Source: Dyadobacter sp. 676 | Lineage (GTDB): Bacteria > Bacteroidota > Bacteroidia > Cytophagales > Spirosomataceae | NCBI RefSeq assembly: GCF_040448675.1 | Contig: NZ_CP159289.1 | Location: 3,249,001-3,313,000, forward strand | Length of the DNA: 64,000 nt | Reading direction: 5' to 3' | Shown here: positions 32,832 through 42,525 of the stretch, piece after piece | Layout: the number at the start of each line of letters is the position of its first letter | Position numbering within the stretch: the first letter of the stretch is position 1 | Program-made: the position numbers and the translations under genes | Notes under the pieces: generated by a model | Seen by the model: only the letters and a program-made list of their open reading frames with translations | What the model was told of the DNA's origin: nothing | The model's database searches: none

Positions 32832-33479
32832 TTATAGATTTTGAATGGCTTTCAGATTCTCCGCATCGTCGAAAATGGCGACAATCGGAATCTGGAAGCC
32901 GTCAATTACGAAGCTCTTAATGTCGCCCACCGCAGATTTGAGAATCAACTGATATTCGTCGCCGAAAAGGTGATATTGCTCGACTGTGTGACTTTCCGGG
33001 TCAACTATCCAGTACTCTTCAATTCTGTGTGCCTGGTAGTCCCTAAACTTTACACCGCGGTCACGAGCCGCTGTCGACGGAGATAAAATTTCGACAATAA
33101 AATCGGGTGCTGGAAAAAGCACCTGTTTATCGGTCATCTTATCTGCTTTTTCTTTTCTGAAATAGCACAGGTCCGGCTCATAATCATTGCGAGTGAGAGC
33201 AACCATATATTTTTCTCCTCCAACCAAACCTAGCCCTTCCCTGTTGACATAAATATCGAGCAGATGGCCGAGGCGAAAGAATATCCTGCCATGTTGCTTC
33301 TGCGCCGGAGAGTGAACAATGATTTCGCCGTTTATGAACTCTACCTTTTGTTCTCCGGTAATGTCATTGTAAAATTTCAACCGGCGCTTCTGTTCTTCAT
33401 CAAGCGCTTTTTGTACCGCATCCAGCACCAGATAGGCATCCGGCACATTCATGATTTCCGAAACGATACGATTACTCAT
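32832..33479 (-). CDS. Uma2-family (DUF820) nuclease-like protein
   Basis: 215 aa from ATG 33479; a TTG 12 codons earlier is the alternative. Restriction-nuclease-like core: EFINGEIIVHSPA, then EPDLCYF and the PD-(D/E)xK-type pair DFIVEILSPST followed by a charged GVKFRDYQAHRIEEYWIVDP. Uma2 proteins are widespread and mostly of unknown function, though nuclease activity is predicted from this fold. No partner gene is adjacent. Confidence 0.8.
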   Translation of the reverse strand: MSNRIVSEIMNVPDAYLVLDAVQKALDEEQKRRLKFYNDITGEQKVEFINGEIIVHSPAQKQHGRIFFRLGHLLDIYVNREGLGLVGGEKYMVALTRNDYEPDLCYFRKEKADKMTDKQVLFPAPDFIVEILSPSTAARDRGVKFRDYQAHRIEEYWIVDPESHTVEQYHLFGDEYQLILKSAVGDIKSFVIDGFQIPIVAIFDDAENLKAIQNL

Positions 33480-33548
33480 CTCTTTGGTCAGTTGTAGTGT
33501 TTCCAAATTTAACAAAGTTTAAGGTGAAAAAATAGACTATTAGCACGG

Positions 33549-35090
33549 TCATCCAGCCCAGTTCTCCCGGTCCAGACTCCGGTATTGAATCGCTTCGGCC
33601 AAATGCTCGACTTTGATATCGTCGCTATCGGCGAGGTCGGCGATGGTGCGGGAGACTTTGAGGATGCGGTCGTAGGCACGTGCGGAGAGACCGATGCGCT
33701 CCATCGCTTTACGGAGCAACATTTTGCCGGAATCTTCGATGATACAGATCTGCCTGACCATTTCCGGCGTCATCATCGCATTGGAATAGATTTCCTTATG
33801 GTTCCTGAAACGCTCGGTCTGGCGTTGGCGGGCATTGATCACACGCGTGCGGATTTGCTCACTGCTCTCGGATTTGCGGGTGGAAGAAATTTGATCGAAG
33901 GAGACAGGCGTAACTTCTACATGGAGGTCGATGCGGTCCAGAAGCGGACCGCTGATTTTGTTAAGATATTTTTGAACAACGCCCGGGCCGCAGACGCATT
34001 CTTTTTCGGGATGGTTATAATAGCCGCACGGGCAGGGGTTCATGCTGGCAATCAGCATGAAGTTCGCGGGATATTCTACCGCCATTTTCGCCCTGGAAAT
34101 ACTCACTCTTCGCTCTTCCAGAGGCTGGCGCATTACTTCCAGTACGGATCTTTTGAATTCGGGCAGCTCGTCGAGGAAGAGCACGCCGTTGTGGGCCAGT
34201 GAAATCTCGCCCGGTTGCGGATAGCTTCCGCCTCCCACCAACGCCACATCGCTGATCGAATGGTGCGGCGAACGGAACGGCCTGCGTGAAACGAGCGTCG
34301 CCTCTTTGCCGAGCTTGCCGGCTACCGAATGGATTTTGGTCGTTTCCAATGCCTCTGGCAGGCTTAACGGCGGCAATATGCCAGGTATGCGTTTCGCAAG
34401 CATCGTTTTACCAGCCCCCGGCGGTCCGATCATAATGGCGTTATGCCCGCCCGCTGCCGTAATTTCCAACGCACGTTTGATGTTCTCCTGGCCTTGTACG
34501 TGCTCGAAATCGGCCTCGTATTCGTTTTGAGAGGTAAAGAACAGGTCGCGCGTGTCTACGTGAAGCGGCTCGATGTCCTGAACGCCCTTGAAGAAGCCGA
34601 CGGCCTGCGCCAGCGTTTCGACGGGTATTACATCGATGTTATTGACAATGGCTGCTTCATGTGCGTTTTCGGCGGGTAGGACAATGCCTTTGAAGCCTTG
34701 TTTACGCGCTTCAATGGCAATCGGCAGGACGCCTTTAATGGGCCGGAGAATCCCGTCGAGCGAGAGCTCGCCCAGGATAAAGTAATCCTCGATGGAGCGT
34801 GTACAAACGAGCTGGTCGGAGCATTGCAATGTACAAATGGCAATGGGCAGGTCATATGCCGAACCCTCTTTACGGATGTCGGCGGGTGCCAGGTTGACGA
34901 CCAGTTTCTGCCGGGGCATTTTAAAACCGCAGTGTTTCAGGGACGCCTCCACGCGCTGCTGGCTTTCCTTTACAGCGCTGTCGGCCAGGCCGACCATATA
35001 AAAGCCCAGTCCCTGGCCTACATTGACTTCGATGGTAATGATGGTGGCGTCGACGCCGGACACGGCGCTTCCGTAGGTTTTCGCAAGCAT
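33549..35090 (-). CDS. comM: ComM/YifB-type Mg-chelatase-like AAA+ ATPase
   Basis: 513 aa from ATG 35090; the longer frame adds 34 residues unlike the family. An N-terminal S5/Lon-like domain (GSAVSGVDATIITIEVNVGQG) precedes the AAA+ core: Walker A GPPGAGKTMLAKR, Walker B GVLFLDELPEF, and a C-terminal domain with a CPCGYY...CVC cysteine group. In Vibrio and Haemophilus ComM is a helicase that promotes branch migration during natural transformation, so it is a hint, not proof, that this strain takes up DNA. Confidence 0.9.
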   Translation of the reverse strand: MLAKTYGSAVSGVDATIITIEVNVGQGLGFYMVGLADSAVKESQQRVEASLKHCGFKMPRQKLVVNLAPADIRKEGSAYDLPIAICTLQCSDQLVCTRSIEDYFILGELSLDGILRPIKGVLPIAIEARKQGFKGIVLPAENAHEAAIVNNIDVIPVETLAQAVGFFKGVQDIEPLHVDTRDLFFTSQNEYEADFEHVQGQENIKRALEITAAGGHNAIMIGPPGAGKTMLAKRIPGILPPLSLPEALETTKIHSVAGKLGKEATLVSRRPFRSPHHSISDVALVGGGSYPQPGEISLAHNGVLFLDELPEFKRSVLEVMRQPLEERRVSISRAKMAVEYPANFMLIASMNPCPCGYYNHPEKECVCGPGVVQKYLNKISGPLLDRIDLHVEVTPVSFDQISSTRKSESSEQIRTRVINARQRQTERFRNHKEIYSNAMMTPEMVRQICIIEDSGKMLLRKAMERIGLSARAYDRILKVSRTIADLADSDDIKVEHLAEAIQYRSLDRENWAG

Positions 35091-35224
35091 AAGTGTGTGC
35101 TTTAAGTAAATTGAAAGATTCCCGGCAAAAATAGCAGGAAAAAGGATAAACCAGGGAAACCGTCGGGAAGGCTTGCGCAACCGCCTGATCATTCCTAATT
35201 TATGAATCCATTATATTGTTTCGC

Positions 35225-36236
35225 ATGAACCGCATTCTACTGGTCCTGTTACTGCTCGCCGGCGTCGCGTCGGTTGCCTTCGCCCAATCGAGGCGGAAAC
35301 CCTTAAAAGGCAAAATCATTTGCATCGATCCCGGCCATGGTGGCACGGCTGCCACGGACAGCTACCGGGTCGGTCCCGGCGGCGAGCGGGAAGAGTGGAT
35401 TAACCTGCGCGTTGGCTTACTGTTGCAAAAACTGCTGGAAAAGAAAGGGGCCAGGGTAGTCATGACGCGGGTAGAGGACATTCAGGTGCCGCTGCCTGAT
35501 CGCGCGACGCTCGCCAAAAACCGTAAAGCCGATCTTTTCGTTTCCATTCACCACAATGCGACAGCCGATTCTTCCGTCAATTTTCCCATCATTTATTTTC
35601 ATGGAAACAAGTCGGAAAATGTCGCGAGTGTCGATTTTGGTAAAGAACTGGCCGCCCGGCTGCTCAAATATCTGCATAAGCCCGGCACGCCGGTGTCATT
35701 GGTCTCGGACTTTACCATCTTCGCCGACGCAGGTGCCTCGGTGCTTAGAAACACTTACGGAATACCCGCGGTTTTGGCGGAAGCTTCATTTTTTACGAAC
35801 CCTTCCGAAGAACAGCGATTGAAACAACCTGAACACAACCGACGGGAGGCTATGGCCTATTTGGAAGCAGTGATTGCATTCTTTTCGAAGCCGGTCGCGC
35901 CTATTGCCGCGAAAAATTCAAAAGTCCCCGCTATTCCCCCATTCAAGGTTTTTCAGGAAGCCGAGCGTATGACCCCCCATTGCAAAGCGGTGGCGGCAGG
36001 ATTTTGAGGAAGGTAAAGTATTCATGACGAAGCGGGACACTGCATTGCTACGTGAATCCTATGAGCTTTTTACCCGTTCAGCCCGTTCGTTTCCCGATTC
36101 CTGGGTTGCCGGGCAATGCCATCAAAACCGCGCAGTCCTGTTACGAAAACTAGGCAAGGCCGTCGAAGCCGGGCAGGAAGATGAGCGGTTCCGAGAGTAC
36201 TATGTGCCCGTTTCGGCGATTCCTGCTGTCCGTTAA
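35225..36236 (+). CDS. N-acetylmuramoyl-L-alanine amidase with C-terminal extension, frameshifted at a C6 run
   Basis: Signal peptide ending AFAQ. Amidase_3 core: CIDPGHGG (His ligand), Glu in GEREEWINL and SIHHN (second His), then AVLAEASFFTNPSEE, the standard zinc amidase layout. Frame 2 stops at 36007, but the next frame continues from six Cs (35973-35978) as IAKRWRQDFEEGKVFM... to 36236; with five Cs one 336-aa protein results with a helical TPR-like tail. Secreted peptidoglycan hydrolase, probably for cell separation or remodelling. Divergent from comM. Confidence 0.8.
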
Positions 36237-36356
36237 CGAATTACAAGCGTCCGCTTACGGACAAAAAATCATTTTACTTTATAATAATTAATTGATATAT
36301 AGGTATCCTTTAAATTGGCACAATTATTTTATCTACAAAAGTGAAAAATATAAAAC

Positions 36357-36692
36357 ATGAAGCGGATCTACCTTGGAGAGTTTGAAGAACTGGTGCTGTT
36401 GACCGTGGCTATTCTTAAAGAGAAGGCCTACGGCGTGGCGATCGCTGATGAGTTGCAGGATCAGACCGGCCGCTCGGCCAATATCAGCGCGGTGCATGCG
36501 GCATTGCACCGGTTGGAAGAAAAAGGGATGCTCGTATCGCATCTGGGAGAAGCCACGGCCGAACGTGGCGGCAGGCGCAAGCGACTGTTTGCGGTGACGG
36601 CATTGGGTGGCGCAACATTATCGGAGATCAAGGAGATGCGAAACCGACTTTGGAATGCGATTGGACCGGACACTTTAATACCCGCCATATGA
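36357..36692 (+). CDS. PadR-family transcriptional regulator
   Basis: 111 aa winged-helix protein. LGEFEELVLLTVAILKEKAYGVAIADELQDQTG and SAVHAALHRLEEKGMLVSHL followed by GGRRKRLFAVT are the PadR helix-turn-helix and wing. It overlaps the ABC permease start by 4 bp (ATGA), the usual pairing of PadR repressors with a regulated macrolide/peptide exporter. Confidence 0.92.
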   Translation: MKRIYLGEFEELVLLTVAILKEKAYGVAIADELQDQTGRSANISAVHAALHRLEEKGMLVSHLGEATAERGGRRKRLFAVTALGGATLSEIKEMRNRLWNAIGPDTLIPAI

Positions 36693-39346
36693 ATTCTCCT
36701 AAGCCTCCCCGCTGGGCCGATGCCCTGCTCAGGTTGCTATGCACACCCCATTTGGTGGAAGAAGTGCAGGGCGATCTCCATGAGCGTTTTCAAGCTGATT
36801 ACCTGGCTTTTGGCCAAAAGGAGGCGAGCCGACGCTATTCCCTGAATGTAATAGGCTTCATCCGCCTGCGTTTCGGATTCGAGCGGGCAGGCTGGTCGAA
36901 GGCATTAAGGACACAAATTAATCCGAATCATCAGACCCCATACCAGGCCATGTTCAACAATTACTTCAAAATTGCGCTGCGCAACCTTTGGCGCAATCGT
37001 ACGACCAGCATTGTCAGCATCCTGGGCCTGTCGGTTGGGCTTGCGAGCGGGCTGGTAATTTTTTTGCTTGTGGGTTACCTGTTTAGTTTTAACCGCTATC
37101 ACACCAAATCGGAGCGCATTTACTGGGTCGTTACCGATATTTTGAATGATAAACCGCAGCCAACCGATGTGACGCCGAGACCGCTTGGACAAGTACTTCG
37201 CGATGAATATCCATTTGTGGAAAGTGCCGTGCGATTGAACAATGTATTCGGCGCATTGGTGAGCGTCCCGGATGGGAAGGGAGGCATGTCAAAAAAATTT
37301 GAGGAATCCCGGAATATCTGTTTTACAGAACCGGAGTATTTCAAAGTCTTCGATTCCGAATGGGCAGCAGGTGATCAGCGAGCGGCATTAAGCGCTCCGA
37401 ATACAGCCGTGCTATCGAGGGAATATGCGAAAAAGTACTTTGGTACTGACCAGGCCATCGGCAAAATGTTACGCCTGGATAACAAAACAGACCTGACGAT
37501 AACTGGTATTATCGAAAACCCGCCTTCAAACACCCAACTGCGGTATGATGTGCTCATTTCCTACTCCACGCTGCCGGGCTTGTGGAATGACCCAGGCATG
37601 ATGCAGGCCTGGGGCGAACCGATTACCATGTGCTGGGTGGCATTGAAAGAAGGTGTCGGTGTGGCCCGCCTGGACCGAACGTTAACGGAGATCACGCGGA
37701 AGCATTATAGTAGAAAAGACGCAGGAACATACAAAATGCGGACGATCCCGCTGCACGAAATGTTCCATATGCCCGGTTACGGTCCGGCGCCGCGCCCCGT
37801 TTTATACGCGTTGATCGTTGTCGGTGTATTTCTGGTGATTGCGGCTTGTGTGAATTTCATCAACTTGTGCACAGCCCAGGCCGTCAGACGGGCGAAGGAA
37901 GTGGGCGTGCGGAAAACGATGGGCAGCTCGCGGGCGCAGTTGATTGGGCAGTTTATGCTGGAAACGGCGATATTATGTGGGGCGGCGTTTGTCATGGCAT
38001 TGTTGCTCACCCAATTGAACCTGCCGATGCTGAACGGCGCATTGTGGATGCTGCGTCCAGACATTTCTGTGCTGGATTTATTGAATACCCATGCATTGTG
38101 GTGGTTTGGAAGCCTGGTAATGCTGGTGATCCTGCTGGCGGGACTTTATCCGTCGGCTGTGATGGCCCGCTTCAATCCGGTAGCTGCATTGAAAGGCAGG
38201 CCGGGCGCCCGGCGCGATGGAAAGTTTTCGGTGAGGAAGAGCCTGGTGGTCGTGCAGTTTTTTATCACGCAGCTTTTCATTATCGGGGTGATCGTGATGT
38301 CGGCGCAGGTGAAGCATTTGAAAACGGCTGATCCCGGATTTGATCCGGAAGCCATTCTGATGGTGGGCCTTCCGGGCGGCAATGCTGCGAGAACCGATGC
38401 CTGGACCAATCGGCTCGGTACCATGCCGGGTGTGCAGGCCGTGGCGCTGGCTGGCGAGCCGCCTATGTCCCAAATGGATACCGATGAGCCATTTACATTC
38501 GATCATCGTACTGAAAAGGAAAAGTTTCAGGTGCGTGTACGGATTGGAGACGACCATTATGTGCCTGTTTTTGGATTAAGAATGCTGGCAGGTAGGAACC
38601 TCGAATCCCGGGATACTTCACGTCGGGAAGCACTGGTAAACCAGGCGATGCTAAAACAGCTTGGAATCGGCAATCCGGTCGACATTTTGAACAAGGACAT
38701 CCGGCTTTGGGACCGCGAACGTACGATAGTCGGCGTTATCAGGGACTTTAACCTGGACCCGCTGAGCAATTCCGCGCAGCCTGCGGTCGTGGTGAACGAG
38801 CCTACGGCTTATGCCATGACGGCCATTAAGCTTCAAACCGGCACGATGGATACGACCTTACCCCGCATTGAAAAGGCCTGGAATGCATTGTTTCAGGAGA
38901 ATGTTTATCATTCCGGTTTTTTGGAAGACAAGATCAACGATTTCTATTCTACCGAACAAATACTGTTGGGCCTGATCCGCGTATTTTCCGCCATCGCGAT
39001 CCTGATCGGCTGCCTCGGGCTATACGGCCTCGTCACTTTTATGGCCGAATCGCGGTCGAAAGAAATCGGCGTGCGAAAAGTGCTCGGCGCGACGGAGAAC
39101 CAGGTGCTCTGGATATTCGGAAGAGATTTCGGGCGATTACTGGTCACAGGTTTTGTACCCGCAGCGGCATTGGGCTGGTTCCTGATGTCCAACTGGCTCC
39201 AAAGATATGCGTACCGCATCGATGTCGGCTGGTGGATTTTCGCATTGACCATTGGGATAACAGCTCTGATCACGCTACTGACTATTTCCATTCAATCCAT
39301 GCGGGCGGCAAGAACCAACCCAGTCGTATGCTTGCGGAGCGAATAA
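36689..39346 (+). CDS. MacB/FtsX-type ABC transporter permease with prefix domain
   Basis: 885 aa from ATG 36689. A ~85-residue cytoplasmic prefix (permease prefix type: RWADALLRLLCTPHLVEEVQGDLHERF) precedes two MacB-like halves, each with a periplasmic domain and FtsX helices; the first begins FKIALRNLWRNRTTSIVSILGLSVGLASG and the second ends near GLYGLVTFMAESRSKEIGVRKVLGAT. No ATPase gene is adjacent, so a partner elsewhere is required, or it works as a signalling permease. Coupled to the PadR regulator. Confidence 0.88.
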   Translation: MNSPKPPRWADALLRLLCTPHLVEEVQGDLHERFQADYLAFGQKEASRRYSLNVIGFIRLRFGFERAGWSKALRTQINPNHQTPYQAMFNNYFKIALRNLWRNRTTSIVSILGLSVGLASGLVIFLLVGYLFSFNRYHTKSERIYWVVTDILNDKPQPTDVTPRPLGQVLRDEYPFVESAVRLNNVFGALVSVPDGKGGMSKKFEESRNICFTEPEYFKVFDSEWAAGDQRAALSAPNTAVLSREYAKKYFGTDQAIGKMLRLDNKTDLTITGIIENPPSNTQLRYDVLISYSTLPGLWNDPGMMQAWGEPITMCWVALKEGVGVARLDRTLTEITRKHYSRKDAGTYKMRTIPLHEMFHMPGYGPAPRPVLYALIVVGVFLVIAACVNFINLCTAQAVRRAKEVGVRKTMGSSRAQLIGQFMLETAILCGAAFVMALLLTQLNLPMLNGALWMLRPDISVLDLLNTHALWWFGSLVMLVILLAGLYPSAVMARFNPVAALKGRPGARRDGKFSVRKSLVVVQFFITQLFIIGVIVMSAQVKHLKTADPGFDPEAILMVGLPGGNAARTDAWTNRLGTMPGVQAVALAGEPPMSQMDTDEPFTFDHRTEKEKFQVRVRIGDDHYVPVFGLRMLAGRNLESRDTSRREALVNQAMLKQLGIGNPVDILNKDIRLWDRERTIVGVIRDFNLDPLSNSAQPAVVVNEPTAYAMTAIKLQTGTMDTTLPRIEKAWNALFQENVYHSGFLEDKINDFYSTEQILLGLIRVFSAIAILIGCLGLYGLVTFMAESRSKEIGVRKVLGATENQVLWIFGRDFGRLLVTGFVPAAALGWFLMSNWLQRYAYRIDVGWWIFALTIGITALITLLTISIQSMRAARTNPVVCLRSE

Positions 39347-39348
39347 CG

Positions 39349-40197
39349 TTATTCCACCACCGCCGAAACGCAAATGTAAGTCGGAATAATACCGGTCGCA
39401 CGGATACGTACCTCGGCATCTTCCGCTTGGGTATTGCCCGTGAGCACGAGCGCGGTATCGAGCCCGAATTTATTGCCACCGAGAATGTCGGTGTTCAGCG
39501 TGTCGCCTACCATGAGGATTTCCTTTTTGCTCACATTCGGATAGTTTTTGATATGCTGGTAGGCAAAAATGAACATCTGCGGGTCCGGTTTACCGAAGCG
39601 GATAAATTGCCGGCCGATGGTGTCCTCGATCATCTTGGCCAATGCGCCGATTGCGAAAGATACGCGACTTTTGGATGCCGGGTAAGTTTTGTCGGTATTG
39701 GCCACGATTACCGGAATGTTGCGTTTGCGAAGCAGATTCAGCGTTTTGGTCAGATCCGTGTTCCAGTCGAAGCCTTCGTCATCCAAAAACACCAACGCAT
39801 TGATATCCGCCACATTATTTAAATCCAGCTGACGGATTGAAAGCGTTTTGAGGTCAGGCGTTTCAATGTAATGCGCCGAATTTTCTGTGCCTAAATATGC
39901 CACTACGCCCTGTCTCACTTTCAAACCGAGGTATTCGCGCGCGAGCATGCCCGAGGATATGATGCGGTCGGGCGTAACGTCGTACACACCCAGGTTCACA
40001 TAGCTTTGCGCGAGCTGCTCCGGGCTGCGGGATGCGTCGTTTGTAACTACATAAAAGTCCTTTCCGCGCTCGCGCAGGTAGGCGAATGTATTTTCGATGC
40101 CCGGAATCAGCCCGTTGTAGGTTTTCAGCACGCCGAACGCGTCGAAGAAAATTACGTCGTATTTCGAAATGACGGATTTGAAGTTATCGAGGACCAT
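39349..40197 (-). CDS. HAD-superfamily (IIA) phosphatase-like protein
   Basis: 282 aa. Motif I is FFDAFGVL: the nucleophile D19 is kept but the second Asp of DxD is Phe (F21), unlike ordinary NagD-type phosphatases. Motif II is VTNDAS and motif III/IV KPDPQMF ... MVGDTLNTDILG. Such a change usually alters or removes the acid/base and weakens phosphatase activity, so the true function is uncertain. Its stop codon lies 2 bp from the end of the permease gene, converging. Confidence 0.85.
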   Translation of the reverse strand: MVLDNFKSVISKYDVIFFDAFGVLKTYNGLIPGIENTFAYLRERGKDFYVVTNDASRSPEQLAQSYVNLGVYDVTPDRIISSGMLAREYLGLKVRQGVVAYLGTENSAHYIETPDLKTLSIRQLDLNNVADINALVFLDDEGFDWNTDLTKTLNLLRKRNIPVIVANTDKTYPASKSRVSFAIGALAKMIEDTIGRQFIRFGKPDPQMFIFAYQHIKNYPNVSKKEILMVGDTLNTDILGGNKFGLDTALVLTGNTQAEDAEVRIRATGIIPTYICVSAVVE

Positions 40198-40238
40198 ACA
40201 GTTGGTGTCTTGGAGTGAAGTTGATTAAAGGAGGTATG

Positions 40239-41279
40239 CTAGATTTTCAGTGTGCGGAGAATTTTGTCGGCATCGAAGCCGTCGATCGACGGGAAATATA
40301 ATTCATAGGCCTCCCGTTGCAGCTTGGTGCAATAGGAGCGGTGGAAAAAATATTTGCCATATTTGATCACATAATTCAATATAAAAAAGCGGTAGGCTTC
40401 CTTCATGAAGCGCACCTCGTTTTCCGTCAGCGGATACACCTTATGATATTCCTGTAAAAAGATCATAAACCGGTCTTCCATCAGCGGGCCGATAAGATAG
40501 CTGAACACGGTGCGGTCGCCGACGTTGGAGCACACCCGGCTGAAAAAATAGAAATCCATCACCCGCGACGATACCCGGAACCAGTCGTAATCCCAGCGCG
40601 AAAAGAGCTTCATATCGTCGGTAACGGAGAAATTCCCGATGTTCCAGTCCACAAAAACAGGCATGAGGTCGAACGAGCTGACGTTCAGCCGCTGGATATT
40701 TTTCATGAAAATATCGCATTGCTTTTTGAGGATATTGATGTAACCGCGGTGCTCATACTGGCCCGTATCGGTTTCGAGGATTTCCAGCAAATGGTGTATG
40801 TCTGTCCGCAGGTTTTTGGAAGATTTTGGAATGGACCGGCTTGCCCGGAAACATGCCTGATGGAATTTGGCGGCTTCTGCGCCCAGCTTGCGGATATGGT
40901 CCTCTTCGAGGCGCCGCGGGAGCCGGTTCATGGCACGGATCGGGTTGTAAAACACCACCCATGTGTCTACGAAATCTTCCTGATAACGGTACGTATAAAC
41001 CTGATTATTCTTCACCAGCGACTTCGCAAGAACGTTCTCGAAAGGGTAAAGCAGGTTATTGGCAAGGGCCTGGATGATCCGGTGATCTTCCTTGAAATGT
41101 TCGTATTTTCCGAAATATGAAAGTTTGGCGACTACCTTGTCGTCGTTATCGAGCGTAACCCGGAAAACGTGGTTGGTGGAAACTTTCGCACTGATGTCCT
41201 CTACAAATTTGACCCCGATGGAATTATCGAAGCCCGCCCAGGCTTTCCGGATAATTTGGGGATAATCTTTTAAACGCAT
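40239..41279 (-). CDS. Phosphotransferase/APH-type kinase-like protein
   Basis: 346 aa. Sequences VFVDWNIGNFS, DYDWFRVSSRVMDFYFF resemble the catalytic and metal loops of choline/aminoglycoside kinases, but the His of HxDxxxxN is Phe-Val, and the second loop is DYDW rather than DFGD, so activity is uncertain. The N-terminus has a lysine (VVAKLSYF) placed like the ATP lysine. Cytoplasmic, transcribed with the HAD gene. Substrate unknown. Confidence 0.6.
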   Translation of the reverse strand: MRLKDYPQIIRKAWAGFDNSIGVKFVEDISAKVSTNHVFRVTLDNDDKVVAKLSYFGKYEHFKEDHRIIQALANNLLYPFENVLAKSLVKNNQVYTYRYQEDFVDTWVVFYNPIRAMNRLPRRLEEDHIRKLGAEAAKFHQACFRASRSIPKSSKNLRTDIHHLLEILETDTGQYEHRGYINILKKQCDIFMKNIQRLNVSSFDLMPVFVDWNIGNFSVTDDMKLFSRWDYDWFRVSSRVMDFYFFSRVCSNVGDRTVFSYLIGPLMEDRFMIFLQEYHKVYPLTENEVRFMKEAYRFFILNYVIKYGKYFFHRSYCTKLQREAYELYFPSIDGFDADKILRTLKI

Positions 41280-41388
41280 TCCTGATCTCGCATTAGCTTT
41301 ACAAAAGTAGATTCGACGCTCCGGGGAGGCCTATGATGACACCAAAGGTAGCAAACTAGCAAGAGCAGAATACCCTGGCAGCGAAGGA

Positions 41389-41417
41389 TTGAATAAAAAA
41401 ATAATCGCCTAATTTTG
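41389..41417 (+). promoter_or_regulatory. Promoter of the acyltransferase gene
   Basis: TTG at 41389-41391, an 18-bp spacer and TAATTTTG at 41410-41417, an exact match to TAnnTTTG. The predicted start is about 41424, only 15 bp before the TTG start codon. Confidence 0.55.
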
Positions 41418-41438
41418 CAAAAACATACTTTTTGAACT

Positions 41439-42419
41439 TTGTTTTACTATTTCTCGCGTTTTCTGGTCCGTCTCGCATTGCCTATTTATCTGAGAAAGCT
41501 TTGCGTCGTCAATTTCGATAAATTACCCAAAGGAGCGCCGTTGCTGCTGGCCTCCAACCATCCCGATTCATTTTTCGATGCGGTGGTAATCGGCTCCGTG
41601 CTCAAACAGCCCATTCATACGCTCACTCGCGGCGACGTTTTCCGAAAAAAAACGGCTGCGTTCTGGCTGCGCCAGATCAACCTGATCCCCGTTTTTCGCG
41701 GTTCGGAAGGCAGGCAATATGTCAAAAACCATGATGTTACCGCGCAGGAAAGCCACGATGCGCTCAAAAAGGGCGATGCCGTGGTGGTCTTCTCGGAAGG
41801 TATTTGCGTAAATGAATGGCGCCTGCGCCCCCTTGGCAAAGGTACTGCGCGGATGGCCTATAAAATCTGGTACGGCGACGACGCGCTGCAAAGTATGAAG
41901 GTGATCCCGACCGGCCTGAACTACGAAAACTTCCGTGGCCCCGGCAAGCGGGTTTCCCTCAATTTTGGCGAAGCCATTGCTGCCGCCGACATTCAGACCA
42001 GCCCGCAGGAATACGAAAAGTGGCTCCGGGAATTTAACGAAATCCTCGACCGGAAGATGAATGCGGAGATACTCACCGTCCCCGCCGATCTGCCCAAAGC
42101 CGAGCAACAACGACAACTCAGCGCATTCTTCGATCAATGCGCGGCAGCGAAAGCGAAAAGCAATCCATTGCTGGGCGCAATCGGCTGGATTGGCCGCATG
42201 GTCCATTTGCCATTATATTCTTTCTTCGAAAAAAAGGCAGCCAAACTCACCGCGCGGTCGGTTTTTTACGATTCCGTACTTTTTGGTATGCTGCTGTATT
42301 TGTACCCGGTGATCGTGGTATTGCTTTCAATCATCGTAGCCGCATTCGCGGGCTGGCAGGCGGGACTGGGGCTGTTTGTAGGGTTGCCATTGCTGGCCTG
42401 GATTGGGAGCAAGTACTAA
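41439..42419 (+). CDS. PlsC-type 1-acyl-glycerol-3-phosphate acyltransferase
   Basis: 326 aa, start at TTG 41439; an in-frame TGA two codons earlier excludes an upstream start and there is no early ATG. The acyltransferase box is LASNHPDSFFDAV (NHPxSFxD, the variant usual in this phylum) and the second block is VVVFSEGICVNEWRLRPLGKGTARMA. Helices at the C-terminus (residues ~275-325) give a membrane anchor. Probably adds an acyl chain in phospholipid synthesis. Confidence 0.88.
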   Translation: MFYYFSRFLVRLALPIYLRKLCVVNFDKLPKGAPLLLASNHPDSFFDAVVIGSVLKQPIHTLTRGDVFRKKTAAFWLRQINLIPVFRGSEGRQYVKNHDVTAQESHDALKKGDAVVVFSEGICVNEWRLRPLGKGTARMAYKIWYGDDALQSMKVIPTGLNYENFRGPGKRVSLNFGEAIAAADIQTSPQEYEKWLREFNEILDRKMNAEILTVPADLPKAEQQRQLSAFFDQCAAAKAKSNPLLGAIGWIGRMVHLPLYSFFEKKAAKLTARSVFYDSVLFGMLLYLYPVIVVLLSIIVAAFAGWQAGLGLFVGLPLLAWIGSKY

Positions 42420-42442
42420 GTTCTTGGTGCTCCAAAAAAAGC

Positions 42443-42489
42443 ATTAACCATGTAAATTTGAACTTCACCTGCAAATTTGCATGGTTAAT
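42443..42489. terminator. Long hairpin 1 between convergent genes
   Basis: A 17-bp stem with one T-G wobble: attaaccatgtaaattt (42443-42459) with aaatttgcatggttaat (42473-42489), 13-base loop. Confidence 0.65.
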
Positions 42490-42490
42490 T

Positions 42491-42525
42491 TACAAATTTT
42501 GTATTTTAGTAATACAAAATTTGTA
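42491..42525. terminator. Long hairpin 2, abutting the VOC gene stop
   Basis: A perfect 15-bp stem, tacaaattttgtatt (42491-42505) with aatacaaaatttgta (42511-42525), loop TTAGT. It ends exactly at the stop codon of the VOC gene; A/T-rich arms allow termination from either side. Confidence 0.7.

Noticed and set aside
35091..35192. 34-residue extension of the ComM-like protein
   Set aside because: The family begins at MLAKTYGSAVSG; the added part crosses the divergent promoter region.
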